From positions 5,453,254-5,517,253 of the forward strand of contig NC_031500.1 in NCBI RefSeq assembly GCF_000237925.1: a DNA stretch of 64,000 bases, given 5' to 3'. The notes under the pieces are model-generated. The model searched no databases, had not been told where the DNA came from, and worked only from the letters and a program-made list of their open reading frames with translations. Shown piece by piece: positions 35,411 through 50,300 of this stretch (position 1 is the stretch's first letter; the number at the start of each line of letters is the position of its first letter). The stretch comes from Schistosoma mansoni. Its lineage: Eukaryota > Platyhelminthes > Trematoda > Strigeidida > Schistosomatidae. Made by a program: the position numbers and the translations under genes.

Positions 35411-36889
35411 GGTCTCACGATAACTGTTTGATCAATAAATTATCAGGTTAGCAACAAATGGTATACATTTACATCTTCACTCAAATCGTACAACAATGCG
35501 ATAATCAACCAATTTCATTAAAGACTTGTTTTTCATTCATAAATTTGGCTGAACTTAACTGTTTACTCCTACCTATTAGAATTTCAGGTATTCATTTAAA
35601 TGAAATCAATAATGAGCATATAGTAATTGGTTTGATAAAGTTAAAACTGGTCTCCAAGAACTATATATATATCCACGAGATTTTATTATCTAAACTGCTT
35701 AAACATAGACAGTTATCAAACTTTATTAGACCATATTAAGATGATCGGAATGTTTACGTTACGGGAATTTACCTCGTCTCCATTGTATAAAGAAAAAAAT
35801 ATGGAGTTTCGCATAATAATTGTTGGGGACTATTATTGTTCACTTACCATTACATAAAAGTTACCGTTACATAAAGTTGTGCTGTCTAGTATGCTTATCA
35901 ATAGTTGTCGACACTTTTCTTTTGCTATTTTCTTCCACGCCTACTTATACGATCATCATTTACAATGACTTAAAAAAGACACTAGTCGTTTGTTGAGATC
36001 AGCCTTTATTTATTTATTTCTGTCTGAATTCTATTTTCTACATTTTTCTTCTATTATTTAGCTTGAATTAATAACTATTATTACTGTTATAGTTCATTTC
36101 TCTACTCAACAAACAAACTAGATAACAGGTATACAGTTTTGATCACGTTATATATAGATAAGTTGAGAAACGCTTTCACTTAGTGTTTATCCTCATCTTT
36201 TCATCCATTTTTTTCCTCATTAATGATGGCTTTATTCATTATTATATTTCCGGTACAAAATAGAACTTTCAGTACAAAGTATTTCAACAAGTTGCCATTT
36301 CTTTATTGTTGTTATTGTGATTAGTTAGGATTATTTAACCATTAATGAAATAAAATAACATAGTTATCTAAAACTAATGTGTTTTTATTACTTTGTCTGA
36401 GTAGAATATAATCAAATAACCTAATTCATTCCTACGTTTACTTTTCAACATGACAATTTAGTGACAGATGTAAATGTTGGCTAAAATTTGTCTCTTATTC
36501 GGATTGTCTATAAATAAAACTTTTCTTCCTTGTTTTAACACACTAATACATGGTGGTTTGTCAATATATTCTTCAATAACCATAATACATGCTCTGTACT
36601 CTAACTGATTCAGTTACTTTTACCTTGTCAGTATATTTAGAAAAAGTAGGCATTTAGATTTACTGTCGCACCTATACTCTATGAATGACAAACCGTTTTG
36701 TTAGTTCAATGATTTTGCGTGGTTTGTAGTATTTACACAATTTTTACAATGAAAATATTAGTCAAGTAAAATTTGTTCACAAATATATTTAAGCTATTAT
36801 TTTAAATGAGGATCGTTAGAAATACTCAAACTGTTAACTTTTTAATATATATGAGAAGGAAATACAGTCATCTATTACAATAAAATAAT

Positions 36890-37295
36890 ACAGTTGGAGA
36901 TAGATGGAAGAAAGTTAGGGGTGGACAAACCAAAACGTGGCATCAGTCCTTGAAGTCAGTAATTCTAGTCTAAGCCATGTTGATAGATGCAGACTACTTG
37001 GTTACAGTCCACGCAATTATTGTAAACAATGGATGGTAACTCTGGGTGATATGGCTCAGGATCGATCACGGTGGCGTAAGTGTATACACTCTTTGTCTTC
37101 CCTAAAACCGTGAGAATAAAATTACTTTATATCTTTTTTTCTAAAAACTAGTTCTTTCTCCGTATATCATATTCTTACATGCAATCATTCTTTTATATAT
37201 TACTACCATTAAAGTAACTACTTCTATGAATTTGGTGTGGCATGTTGAACTGATGCATATATATGCCTGGTCCTACATTGTAGCTGACTGAACAA
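36890..37295 (+). mobile_element. LINE 3' end, decayed
   Basis: GDRWKKVRGGQTKTWHQSLK is readable at about 36896-36955. Then, after frame changes, come decayed RCRLLGYSPRN, GDMAQDRSRWRKCIHSLSS and a stop. The 3' tail matches the copy at 1-345 (TCTATGAATTTGGTGTGGCA, ATATGCCTGGTCCTACATTG, TAGCTGACTGA). It is 5'-truncated. Confidence 0.8.
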
Positions 37296-38754
37296 TCATC
37301 TTGATATTCTCTTTTAATCTGTCATGGTTTTTGATATAATAATTAAGAAGCATTGATCATAAATTTCATAATATAAAGAATCTGATTAATATATCAGTCT
37401 TAATAGTAAATAAAATGGTGGAAACCGAAAGACCTAAAACTATTTTAAATAATCGAAAACAATAGTGGGGTTATACTTCTCAAGGTTATTTTCCCTTTTT
37501 GTGAAAAAGAAGGGTCATAATACGAATTGTATACTGATTGAATAAGCAATATAAAACTGTAATGACTAAAAACGATTATTTCTGGTAAATGTATTAATTA
37601 AGTAGGAAATAAGCAATTACTGTTATCATTGTAATCAGCATTTACGTTGAATACTGGTTCAAGGTTCATGAACAACTGGCTTTAGAATCCGTAAATTATT
37701 TATTACATTGACAATATAACCTATTATTTATAATTAATGAAAGATCAAGCATTTCCGTTACACCCATTGTTACTAAATTTGCCTAACAATTGACTTATGA
37801 TAATAAGCATATTGCAAACTCTTATTTATCTATATTCATCTTATGAGACTGAGATTACTTAAAAGAAATACACGATTTCTAAACAGCTGCAATTTAAAAC
37901 AAAATCAAAAGTTTGAAGAGTTTTAAATATGTTATATGAGTATTTGGCTAACGAATAGCATAATATATGTTGTTTACAAGAGTCAGCTGGATTATTTTCT
38001 CATAAAATTAGTGATATGTTAATGGGTAATAGAACAATTTACTAATTAACTGTAACATTTCTGCTACTTTTTTTATTGACCTTGATCCACAATATATGTA
38101 ATAGTACAATGAATTTGAACTCCGAATCTGTAGATCACATTATTTTCTAATTTGTTTCTCACGTAATTTCTTGTGAATTATGATAATTCAAGCTGATATA
38201 TTATGATAATAACCATAATTATAGTTTTTTTTTGGGGGGGGTTCGATTATTTTTTCCATTACTGAATGCTTTTTGTTCTGCGAACATGAAGATATATACG
38301 TTTTCTTTTGCAGTTACCATATGATTTGTAGATTGATGAATTTAGAACCTTTTTTTCAAAAAAAAATTGATTTCTGTGAAGTGGTTTTTTATAAAATAAA
38401 TTTTTTTAATTGTACTTTTCCATCTATATATTAATAGCACTGTATGTAAGTGAGAAAAACAAATGAATAAAGTTGAACTGTTTGTTGAAAATACAAAAAT
38501 TGAAAAAGGTTATCCAAAGGTATTTGGTTAAGCATTACATTTACTAACATATTAATTACTAGTTCACATAATTGAACTTCCGTTTTTGTTCTTTTTTTAA
38601 AAAAATAGCTTATTATTATACCAACTGAGAGTACATTTAATGCTCCAACCAATGTAACTGCTTATAAGCTGACCCATTTTCTACAATCAAATGTCTAATG
38701 TAAATATATTTAGTTATTTGATTAAATGTTCAACAAGAACCAATTTTAATAAAT
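37296..38754. other. Non-coding stretch, no recognised feature
   Basis: AT-rich. It holds a T9G8 homopolymer pair at 38225-38241 and no gene or clear repeat. Confidence 0.5.
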
Positions 38755-39168
38755 CAACTATGAAAATACTAAATCTCCACAAGCCCCTTCTGATTATAAT
38801 GATATGCTCACTAGTAACTGACAGTGAGAGGTAAATCCTGGAGTTCTAGTGAGAAGCAGTGACCAGTGGAGTTCAAACCACGTCTGTTGTGAGATACTAA
38901 CTCATTGAAGACAATTGATGAACGGTTGCCCAACTTCGTGGATTGGTTGGAGTTAGACACTAACACCATCGGATGCCGCCTCAGTGGTCTATCGGTTAAG
39001 TGCTCTGGCGCAAGACTGGTAGGTCCTGGGTTCGAATCTCGCTAGGCGTGGTCGTGGATGCGCACTGCTGAGGAGTCCCACAATAAGACGTAACGGCCGT
39101 CAAACAGTGCTTCCAGGTTTTTCATGGTGGTCTAGCTTCAATTGACTCACGCTTGCAACTATGAAAAT
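38755..39168 (+). mobile_element. SINE family A, longest copy with tRNA-like head
   Basis: An upstream module (ACTAAATCTCCACAAGCCCC, GGAGTTCTAGTGAGAAGCAG, TTGAAGACAATTGATGAACG, GGATTGGTTGGAGTTAGAC) precedes the tRNA-derived head. The head is CCTCAGTGGTCTATCGGTTA (A box) and CTGGGTTCGAATCTCGC (B box). Then come GGTCGTGGATGCGCACTGCT, GAGGAGTCCCACAATAAGAC and GGTGGTCTAGCTTCAATTGA. CAACTATGAAAAT occurs at both ends (38755-38767 and 39156-39168). It may be a target-site duplication, or the shared 3' end of two head-to-tail units. Confidence 0.85.
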
Positions 39169-41176
39169 CAATTTGCATTAAAATTCGTTTGTATTCGGAA
39201 GATAAAACCGTAAAAGTATTATTATAAGTCAATAGCAACAGTCATTAAAAATGATTTTCATTCATTTGTTTCGTTTTACTTTTACCGACTGTTCACAATT
39301 TAAAACACATATGAAATATAAAAATTAGGAATGTACATAGTTCTATCAAATTTAGTTATTAAAATAGCTGACTTGCAAACAATATTCCAAGGGTTTGTAC
39401 TTCACTCTACATACTTTGAAATGAACAGTCTGGTAGCATTATTATCTTTCACGTATACAACATGACCTAAAATTGATTACTTTTACCTCAAATCGATGAA
39501 CTATTCGGAATTTTTCAAACGGATAATGGTGAATGATCTCACTAACGTGAAAACTCTGGAAAATAAGCAAAGTCTTTTGGGTTCAGATGATCGTCAGTAG
39601 ATAAAACATCACAGAGGATTGTGTTAAAGACAATAGGCATTGCTGAAATTCAATTGAGAAAAACGTGATTTCAAATATATGTTTTAGGAAACGGGCGTAA
39701 AATGAGATATTATACAATTGAACATCCAGATAAATGTATCGTTTCTTCCACCGAATTTAAAAATCCTGAATCTGATGCTGAATTAAAATGAAAAAACGTT
39801 ATATGATGCCGTCTAATTTGCCATAGTTTACGAGCTGATATCCACCTGTGATAATACTATTTTGAAAGACATGTTATTGTTTGCCTATATTCTGTCTTCA
39901 AAATTAAATTGAAATCGTTTTTATCCTACTTCTTAGCACAATTCAGATGTCCATCCTACCAAACATTTTCAAAACTTATCAATTGTGATCAATAGTTTTC
40001 TGCCACTGTAAAATATATAGTACACTTTATCTTATATTTATACTCAACTAAGTAATGTACATAAATTTTTAAGGTTATAAACCCTCTGTAATGCATTCAG
40101 GAAATAAACGGACTCAAATTATTTTTTTTCTGTACTAAAATTTAAAAGTGTTATGAAGGAGGAAATAAATAGCACGGTAATTTATCTATATTTTTTTAAT
40201 CAGAGCAATTTATTTTACTGTAACTAATTACCCAATATCAAGTATTGACTAACTCAATGTGTTCATATTTGACTAATGACTACATAAATAATCCAGGTAT
40301 AACTGATTCTATTTAGATATAGTCTTAAATTATTTATTATATACAACAGACCTTAATCTGTAGTTTTACTTTTCCTCCTTGCATCAAACAAACTACAGTT
40401 TTTCGTGTGTCCATATTATACCTTATGGACGAACTTGTGTGATTCTGCAAGCAACCCTGGGAAATTTCAACTATTTATTAAACAATCAAAGTGTACGTAT
40501 TATGAATAAATAATTTATTGTAGAAATTAAAAAAATAGAACTCATAGAAACCTCTTAAATGGTTGACATGGTGATGAAAGTTCAAACTAGAGTAAGGTAT
40601 AAGAATATGACAAAATAATGCTTCGCAGCCATAAGGTGGAATAATAATTCAGATAGTTCATTGAATCGAAAACTCAAAAATGTTTAAATGACATTGAAAG
40701 AAAGTTATATTTTCCATAGTCAAACTAATTGCTTCCTCGTCATTACATCAAGAACTGCTCAGGATCGTTTCAATTATCAGTATGGTGTGTGAAAATTATG
40801 AAAGTTATCAAGAATAAAGGGTTTTACATCCACAACCCTACAGGAAATTGAACCCAAGACCTTAAGGTCTCACGATGAGTGCTGCAACTTCATATTATTT
40901 AGTTTGGTCATTTTTATTAAGTTTTAACTGCCCTGATTGCTAATCATCGGTAGATTTTATTCAGTTCTTACATTATGATTTAACGAGTTGCTGTGTATTC
41001 ACAATTATATTTTAAAACTTGTGCGAAAATCCGAGAGATACTATCTTGAAACTGATTGGTTCGTTCGTAAAGTACAGTCTCACCGACATTAATATATTTT
41101 ATGTAATTACTTAATTGGATTATGTTGATTCCTTTTCATTTTATTCTTTTTTTCAAAAACAATGGTTCAAACGAAG
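39169..41176. other. Non-coding stretch with one SINE remnant
   Basis: AT-rich DNA ahead of the first visible exon of the Asn-rich gene. Only the fragment at 40.8 kb was recognised. Confidence 0.5.
40820..40890 (-). mobile_element. SINE head remnant
   Basis: ACATCCACAACCC, then AAATTGAACCCAAGACC (anti-B box) and AAGGTCTCACGATGAGTG, in the order of a reversed family-A head. Confidence 0.45.
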
Positions 41177-41300
41177 AAAATACTGACAATGGTAAATCGA
41201 ATAATAACCAGCCCAAAAAACGTGTCAACTATTTATGTGGACCTGACGGTAAATTAATTGTCACTACTGCTTTAGCACCAGACTATGATCGAACAATTCA
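41177..41300 (+). CDS. Unrecognised gene, exon 1 of those visible
   Basis: The acceptor AG is at 41175-41176, about 20 bp after a pyrimidine tract (TTCTTTTTTTC), and the donor GTAAGT at 41301. The frame is open upstream to an ATG at 41122 (MLIPFHFILFFK), which would make this a first exon with a hydrophobic start. I prefer the internal-exon reading because the upstream stretch looks like a splice acceptor. Confidence 0.65.
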
Positions 41301-44300
41301 GTAAGTATTGAACTGAACTGAATTTTAATGTCAAATTAGCATAACCCATTATGATCATTTGCTGGACTGAAATCAATTAACAGATTATAATAGACCCACT
41401 TAAGTATTAAATAGTCGTTTAATTCAGATTTAACCCACGACATGCTAAAAAGTAGCATACAGAAATTATTGCTCCGTTTACAATAGTTCTATCAATAATT
41501 TTGATTGATTATGATGAATGTCTTTAAAGTGAATCGATTTTCAGAAACCATCCTTTTTAAAGATCAAAAATTTAGAGCAGGAAATTGTTTATATGTTTCT
41601 ATTATCTCTTTTTCAACTCATAAGACACGATTTAAACAAGTTATACATATTTGAAGATAATTTCTCTATAATTATTAAATAATTAGAATGTAGTAATAAT
41701 CCAATCAGAATACCCGGCTCTATTAAGGTTAACAGACTATCAAACATTGCCTGTTGAATCAAAATAGTAGTATCATTGGAGATGGTTTAAGTTTTCATTC
41801 GCTTTTTTTATCTGTAATAAATTGATCGCATCATAGGATGGAATAATAGGATTTATATGACTGCCAATTTTGTTCGAATATAACTTGTAGATTAGAAAAA
41901 ATAAACTTAAGAACTCTATCGCTTTGAAAACCTACCTTCGAATAAAATTACTTGAACCCAATAAAAAAAGTCGTTTATCAGTAAAGAGTTATATAGATTG
42001 TTAAATTTCATTGAAATCATGAACCGATCAATGATAGACTGCTATTGAAAACCCGGAAGCGCCAGGTGACCATTTCGTCTTAGTATGAGACTCCTCAGCA
42101 ATGTGCACCCACGATCTCACACGCAGGACTCAAACTTGGCACATTTGGCCCTGCGCAAACGCATGTGAGACTTAAACTCACTTAACAGCAAATTCATGTA
42201 AAATATGACATTTTTATCATCGTATATTCATAAATATATTTGTACTAAATAAAAGTTTTCTTTCTTCAAAAATATCTTTATTATACACACACACACAGTA
42301 TCATTGTATTAAACCAATCCAAATTTACTTGTCCAAATTATTATTACTTGACCAAAAAGCTAACTATTGATCAGTACAACAACAAATTGGTCAGTACAAT
42401 TAAAACTTGATCTTGAATTTTCTTTAACTATACAAACAATCCTATGTGTATCTATGACGTATTAATTAAATTATGACAATCCTGTTAAATCAGTCCCAAC
42501 AAAACAATAATTTAGATGTTGTAATCAGTTGTTAATACATAAGAAAAATATTGATTTATTTAAACTATTGATTAGTGATCTTTCTTTTTCTCATTTTTGT
42601 TTAGTTAATTTAAAGTTTCTAGTAAATTTATCTGCTTATTTTACTGAGCCAAATATGATAAGAGTAACTTCAGAAACACATATAATATTGATACATACTT
42701 GAAGTTAACTACTTTCGTTAGTATATTCAAAAGATATAAGTTAGCTAAAAAAAAAAGAGATATTCTTTTCTAATTAGTTTCTAGTCAAAGGTTCTGCACT
42801 AATAATTACATTTATCAACTTAAAGACAAAACCAATACCAAGTATTAAATACTAGTAGATTAGTTTTTTACTAAATTTCCGAAAACCTGTTTAGAAACTA
42901 GGGATCAGTTAGTAAGTCAACTAATGACAGTTTAATTAAAAACAAGATTATTACATAGTGAATCAGTTACTACAACTAGTTATGTAAGAATAAAGAAGGA
43001 ATTGTGTAAGTTCGAAAAAGAGCAATTGAGAAGTGTAGACATAATTAGATGGAAGATCAGAGTAAATCAAAATACTGCACAAAACATTTTCTGTACACAA
43101 TGAATACGTTAATTTATGTATATTCCTATAGGTTCTACTACATGAGGCCAGTTCGACCGAACTCTATAAATAATTATGAAAGTTAACTTGGTATCAAAAC
43201 TATGGTCAATATCGACTACATGTTCTAGCCTTTCGGTCAACAACGAGAGATAATGTTAATAACTCCAATATAAATAGTTTTACACTATTAATTGTATTTC
43301 CTAAACCAACTAACAAACATTTTTCTAAATTATATAGTCATTCTAACTTTAATGAGTAAATCAATAAATGAAGTTACGAACATCAATAACGTATATTCAA
43401 TCACTTCTTACTCTGATGTGAAAAACTAACCAGAACAAGAATAGACAAGGATTAGTCACATCTATGGTATCAGTTCATGAACACAACTTTAATCATTTCA
43501 TATAAACTGAATTTCAGAGTTCCTAAATAATTTATTTATTCTTAAGTAATGTCGTCAATACAAGTTGACTTGAAAAACACCTGAAAACACCAAACAAACT
43601 CAATGTGTAGCTTAATCTAATTTATTACACCTTATTATTTGGTTCACCTTAAATATTTTCAGTTGTCACGTCTCTTCAGATATCACAATAAATATGTGTA
43701 GGTGTGCAATTAAAATTACCAGGTTCAAAAATCGATTGTGTGAGATGCATTTTCATGCATTTAGTTTGAGACATCGTTGATTAATTCACCCAAATCATTT
43801 GTAGAACAGGGTTTTACGACTTTCTAAAATTATGACATCTTAGACTCAAAATTCTACTTACAAATTCATAATATTTCATCATTTTCCAAATCAGCTAATA
43901 GATACATCGATAGATTGACTTGTGCAATTATTGTCAGAATGAATGAATATATTTGTTTCTACATTGGTGTTTTAATGTCAAGTATTTAAAAAAGGAACCT
44001 GTTTTTCACAATATCTAACCTCACATTTAGTTGTTTGTTAGTAATTTTAAACTGCTTTAACCTGTAATGAAAGAACTTGTAAATATTTCGGTTCCGTTTT
44101 TATTTGGTCTACATCAGATAAGTATTATCTTTATTTCTTTTAGCAAGAATTGTTATTTTAATAAAATCTGTAGTGATATTTGGCGGAATAAATTGTGTAT
44201 GTGTGTGTGTGGTGTCTGTTGTTTTAATGACTGTCAGAAAACTGAGTGAATTACACAAGATGCATGATCAGTACTGACTGAATGTTGTCACTTTTTATCT

Positions 44301-47300
44301 GAATAAAGATAATTATTTTTCCCAGGAAATGTTATTTGAAATAAATTCCCATCACTTAGTAGCAATTCGATGAATATGACACTGAATGCGAAGAAAGTAA
44401 GCTTCATTACTAGAAATCGGTAATAGCGTGAAGAATTACCCTAAAATCTAGTCGATAATTATTTGAAACTTCGTACATTGTTGAATACGGGAATGCGCAG
44501 AACACTTGTTTCGTTAAACCATGGGACTACATAATAATCCCTATTCAAAACTAAACAACTCGTATTGGTGTCATGCTTATATTGAGTGCAAAGTTAACGG
44601 ATTCATCTTTTTTCCAAACATTTTCTGTACGTATTGATCAGTGTATAATATTGAAAAAGTTATACGAAAACTCATTCCACTTTTCTTACTCTACAGTTAT
44701 ACTACAACTGATACTGTACTAATTCACAATGATTTTCACTACAAATCATGTTATATTTTGCTCACATACTTGATCAAAGACTAAGTTTGAGATAAATGTG
44801 TGCAAGAAATTACTTTGCTTTCTGAAAATGTACAGGCAAAGTGATGTGTAGTAAGCTTTTCTTATGTATCACTTAATAAACATTTCATTATATTGTTTAT
44901 TTGTTGGAATTGGCTTTTATAATAGTATATTTGTGTATCGCTGTAACCAGCTTCATTGACAATAGCAGTTCCCCTTGGAAATACATATAAATACATACAT
45001 CTACGGTGGTTGAAGGTGATCAGCAGGCAGATATTTTTTCGATGGAGCATATCTGACCTGGAGAGGTCGAATATTACTTTACTGCAGAACTGAACTTCTT
45101 ATCATGTAGTGTTACTATCACAAATGTTACTATTGAGTTGTTTGAGCTGTTACGGATTTCTTTGTTGGACTGTGATATTTTTTACTGGTCTGTTACTGAT
45201 CATCATAATTAGATATCATAGGCTTATATACATTACACTGAATTAAATAAAATAAACTTATTCAAGTAAAAAACTCTATATATGTAAAACTCGGTTACAT
45301 AAATGATCAGTAGATATTTATTCTGTTTAAATATATATAGTTAGGCCCTGATAAAACTTGAGATCATGTTTTAATTCACTGTGGTATTTGCGTAATATTT
45401 GATGAACATCACATTCTTTAATATTCATTTAGTGTATTACTACTGTGGTGTGACATGCTTATTTCAACGTAAAATTCATTTTTATATTATCACTATTCCA
45501 TTTTCATGATATTCATTAATTAATCATTATATTTTGGTATGATGTGTATATAAGTGTATTTCGTTGATAAGTTGTTATTATCTGCTTTCAATCAGCAATT
45601 AAAATCTTCCACTCTCATCAGTTTTTATTTTTTACCTTGTGCTATGCAGATCTCGTTTTTTTCTTATTCCAAGTACCAGCTGGTAATAACCGAAACACCT
45701 TTGATATTTTTATTTATTCACAAAAATTCTAGTCAGTTATTATCGGTTACATTGAATGACGATCATTACATTGTACTTCAGAATGAAGTTGATAATCTGA
45801 AGAGTTAGAACTCAGTTCTGTAATATACAAACATCATAATTACTTTATGATTTATAAGTCTTAAATTTGACCCAATGAAAAGGATGTACATTCATACAAT
45901 ATTCCTCACAATAGGACAAAACAGTTTATCCAGTTCAATATTCCTCTACGCTTTGTCAGTTTACAACAAAATAAATTTTTTAACAATGGTGCGTACACAG
46001 TATCTCATTCTCTATGGATTTCAGTTTAATAAATGAAGTTTTATAGTTTATTTAATATTCTAAATAAAATATATTCAATCACTTTATAATTATTTTAAAC
46101 TTTGAATAACAGTAACGATGTTACTACAACTATTATTAACAATAATAGTAATAATAATGGTCACCTTCAGAAAAGATGTACACTTTCTTCATTGACTGGT
46201 CCAATACTTTGACACCATCGTTTAAATAGATCAAGACTAAAACAAAAAAACGTACGAAGATTAAACTTTATCCATACATACACATACACATGTTAAAGCA
46301 TGCATATGTAAATACATTGGTAAACTATGGATAAGAACATTATATATGCTCATAGATATGTATATATACTTACAAATCAATCATCTCATATTATCTGTCT
46401 CAACAAATAAGCATAATTTCAACTTTTTAATATATTATATGTATAAATAATGTGCAATAAATGATGAGAATATGGTTTATTCCATTTTTTTAATAAATAA
46501 CAGAAATACTACTATTATTACTATAAGCTTAGAAGATTGATCATGCTTTTAAATTTATATATATATATATATGGTTCCATATGAAATACTGTATTTGTCC
46601 TCCATTTTGATATATGCGTTTGAGTGTGTATTTATTTAGAAACTACGCTGTTTGTTTACATGTGTTGTGTATTAATAGATAGTAATTTATTGGTTTCTTC
46701 ATGCAAGCCAACTGGTTACATACATATGAACAGTGATACGAAGTAGTTTGCTACATAGAAACCGGTTGAATTGTGTTCAAAGGTTAATCAATATAAACTT
46801 AATAAATCTTGATTAGCATACTCAGTGAAATTCAATTACATTTCATGTATTATTAACAATAATAATCTTGAGTATTCCAAGAATACAATATAAGCGAGTG
46901 AGTATGTTCATTGAGATAGAATCGTGTTGTAGATATTCACAAAAGAATCACTTCAAACTTCCCGTTTCTAATTAAGTACTTCCGACAACAGACTTGATGT
47001 TGTGTACATTTGCAAATTAGTGAATGACAAGAAGTAAAATCTAAGATGTTTGTTACATTTTATTGGGAGTATTAGATGCACCAGCATCTATAACTGCGTA
47101 CTATATAACGGTCAAATGATTAAGTGATCAACCAATGTTTCATTATTTTACACTAAATAAGATGTATTTTGGTTCGCTATGTTTAGTCTTGATAAAGTGT
47201 TGGCTTGCAAACTAGACTGCCTAGATTTAAGCCATTAGATACAAACTTGAGTCCTCTCATTCAGCTATCTCAATTTACACACTTTTTAACACGTATGACA

Positions 47301-50300
47301 TATAGGTCTGTAAAAGACGATTTAGATCCTCAGTTGAGTACATAAATCACTGCTACTACAGTGTGAAACGATAGTTGTTTGTGTTGAATATGATAGAAAA
47401 TGAAATGTGGAAAACTTACCTTTGAAGTAGAGTACATAATAAAAATGAAGAAATTTTCTTGGTTATCTTCCAATGCCATTGTTCAGTAACCGCTCAGAAT
47501 CTGTTCAATAAATTGAAATACGAACAATGATTAACTAGTCCAGTCTTAAAAATGTACGACGAATCATTTGTATGACTCTTAATAAATAACTAATTATTAT
47601 ATTTGTATTATCGTAGCTAGAATATCATGGAAAATGTGGAAGCACTGGAGCACCGTTTCGTCCTAGTAAGGGACTCCCGAGCAGTGCGCATCCATGACAC
47701 AACACATGGGGATCAAACCCATCACTTTCAGTCTCGTGTGGGAATGCTCGACTTGTATACTGTTGAACCGGCATCCGACATTGCTTCTAACTTTTAAATG
47801 GTACTCTAACTTAGATCGGTTAATTATTTCAATGAAATACAACAATCTACACAACCCCGTACTGATGAATCACAGTCATTTGACATTTTACCTTTCGTCG
47901 AAAAATGTTCTTTGATCCTTCAGTCGTTTATCAATTGAATGCATTATTTTAAGTACCACTAACAATTATGTATTGTTTAAAAAGTGTATTTATTTTCTAC
48001 AGCCTTAATCTTTTTGATCCAGTCTCAGTAATAGGTTTATTTTACTGTTTTCCTCGTTTAATTATTCTCTTCTTTAGATTTATCATTTAAAATGTCTAAA
48101 AAACGTTTCACGAAAGTTTCAGTAACTTGTTTTATGGTAGATAATATGTTTGTTTGCTACTTTTTCAGTCCTTGTTCAGAACACTTCTTGTAATTATCAC
48201 TCATAGTAAGCAAAAATTGGAAAATTAGTATGTTAGATTTTAATAGATCTTAATAATATGTATATTCTTTAGTTAATTAAGTAATCTGTTAATTTTAAAC
48301 TATATTTATAATCATACTTTTAAAAGAAGCTACAATTGAATCTTCAAAATGTACACAAATAATTAATTACACAAAAATGTTGATTGACATGATTTAAAAT
48401 GAGTTACAATGAAATTGCATACTGTATCTTGGATATTTTAACCTTACTCATAATCCTCTCATATTAGTGATAGTCTTATTAGCATTATTATGTCACTTTC
48501 TCACTGTTGCTTAAAAATGTAATAGAATAAAATGCAATATATAATGTGATTGAATTCTAAATTGTAATAATCAGTCAGTCAGTCATTTAGACAGACAGTT
48601 AGTTAGTTACTTTTTCCATTACATCTTACAATGTGCATAGATTTAATTATATTTAGATAGATTTCATAAATACAAGGCAATTGTATTAAAATGATTGATA
48701 TTATACACATTTCATGTAGATTATTTGTATGTTAAATGATTATTATAATTTATTTCACATAAGATCTGGTAGCATATAGTTTTCAATGTTATTCATTTGA
48801 TGCTAACCTAGTTATTCAATATATCTTACTAAAGTATGAATGTATCTGTTGCTTAACAATTAAATATTTCTAGATTAGGTTACAGGTATGTAAATTATTT
48901 GTCATATTTGTTTTCTATTATTGATTTCAGGCAGTTTAAGTTCTTATGATTGTTCATAAAACTAGTTAAAATCAAATCTTGAAGATATTAGAAGCAATAT
49001 TGAATTATGGTTTATTTTCTTATCAAACATGTTGGGTTTTTTCTACATATGAATTTGAATCCTCTTCTATATCTCCTTCTCAAAGTTATTGTAAGAGTAA
49101 GTTTGAAAAATGATAAAATGGAACCAAAATGTCAAGTGACACTAGTTCATAAAGCCACTAACTATCTGTCTGAGGTCTTTTAGTCTATTTAGACCACGTG
49201 ATTGGTATCCAAGATATAACCACTATCAATAATTGAATACATTGGGTGATATGAATCAGAAACACTTGCAATACTCTAGATTCATTCTTTTTTTATTTTA
49301 CTCTACACCTTAAGTTCCAATATCCATCCATACATACATATTTATTCCGTCATTTCAAATCATAATTTTAATGCTCATTTTAATTCTATTAGACTTCATC
49401 TTGTTAACTTCACTTAGTATTTTTTTTTATTGTGGTATTCGAATTTAAGTCAATTCACTTGTGTCATGCTCTACACTGATAATGACTAAGTGACTGAATA
49501 TTTCATTACGTTTTTTCTTCTACTACTCTTGCTATTATGAAGAATACCGGAATATAATTAATTTTTTTTACAATTCTGTATATTGCGTTGCGGGAACGCA
49601 GTTAAATAGCTCAGATACTATTTTCACTTGTTGTTTGAAAACATGTGAATTTTTTTCACCTGGTATTAAGATTTAAACAATTTATTTATTATGATTACGT
49701 AAATAAAAATTGTACCCTAAAAGATCAATATACATTCGAACAAACAACTCATTTCATACAAACTATTATGTATACAAGTTTTTTTTTAAAAAATCAAATC
49801 AAAGAATTATAAAGAATTCTGTGATTATTTCATAAAATATATACAAAGCCAATTTTATGATGAACTTTCATTTAAGATTTCATGAATAATCAAATCAGAC
49901 TGAAAAGTTATTTCGGTGTAATTCAAGAATTCTTAAAAGTGTGCTCTCTCATGACCATATAATATAGTATCCTTTTTTGACGTCATTAGACGGCAACATA
50001 AAAATAATTTCATCAGTGGTAAGAATTTGGAACCCTTTTGTTCTATTAATTACGCATTGACTGGTGTGCTTTATAATACTCACCCTTTGAAAAACGTAAC
50101 TGATTATGAAATACGAATTATGGTTGTGCATTAATGCAGTTTCACATTTTCTTTGATGTGTTAATATGAGTTATTATTTAAAATATGTGACACATTAAAG
50201 TACTTGTAGTGTTATGAGTTTCCAAATGATAAATAAAATGTTATTCGTGGTAATCCATGTCGTTTTAGCTGTTTATGTATTAATAAATACATATAAATAC

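Larger units (their letters stand above)
32516..36889. other. Non-coding stretch with SINE remnants
   Basis: AT-rich. Short open frames at 33.2, 33.8 and 35.5 kb are lysine/isoleucine-rich and unrecognisable. Apart from the three SINE pieces listed, nothing was supported. Confidence 0.5.

Noticed and set aside
35750-35810. Minus-strand ATGGAGACGAG followed by a GTAAAT donor, a possible first exon
   Set aside because: Only eleven coding bases, a weak donor, and no way to connect it to a gene in the window.
38431-38652. 73-codon minus-strand frame in an AT-rich region
   Set aside because: No recognisable motif, no splice-compatible neighbours, and AT-driven composition.
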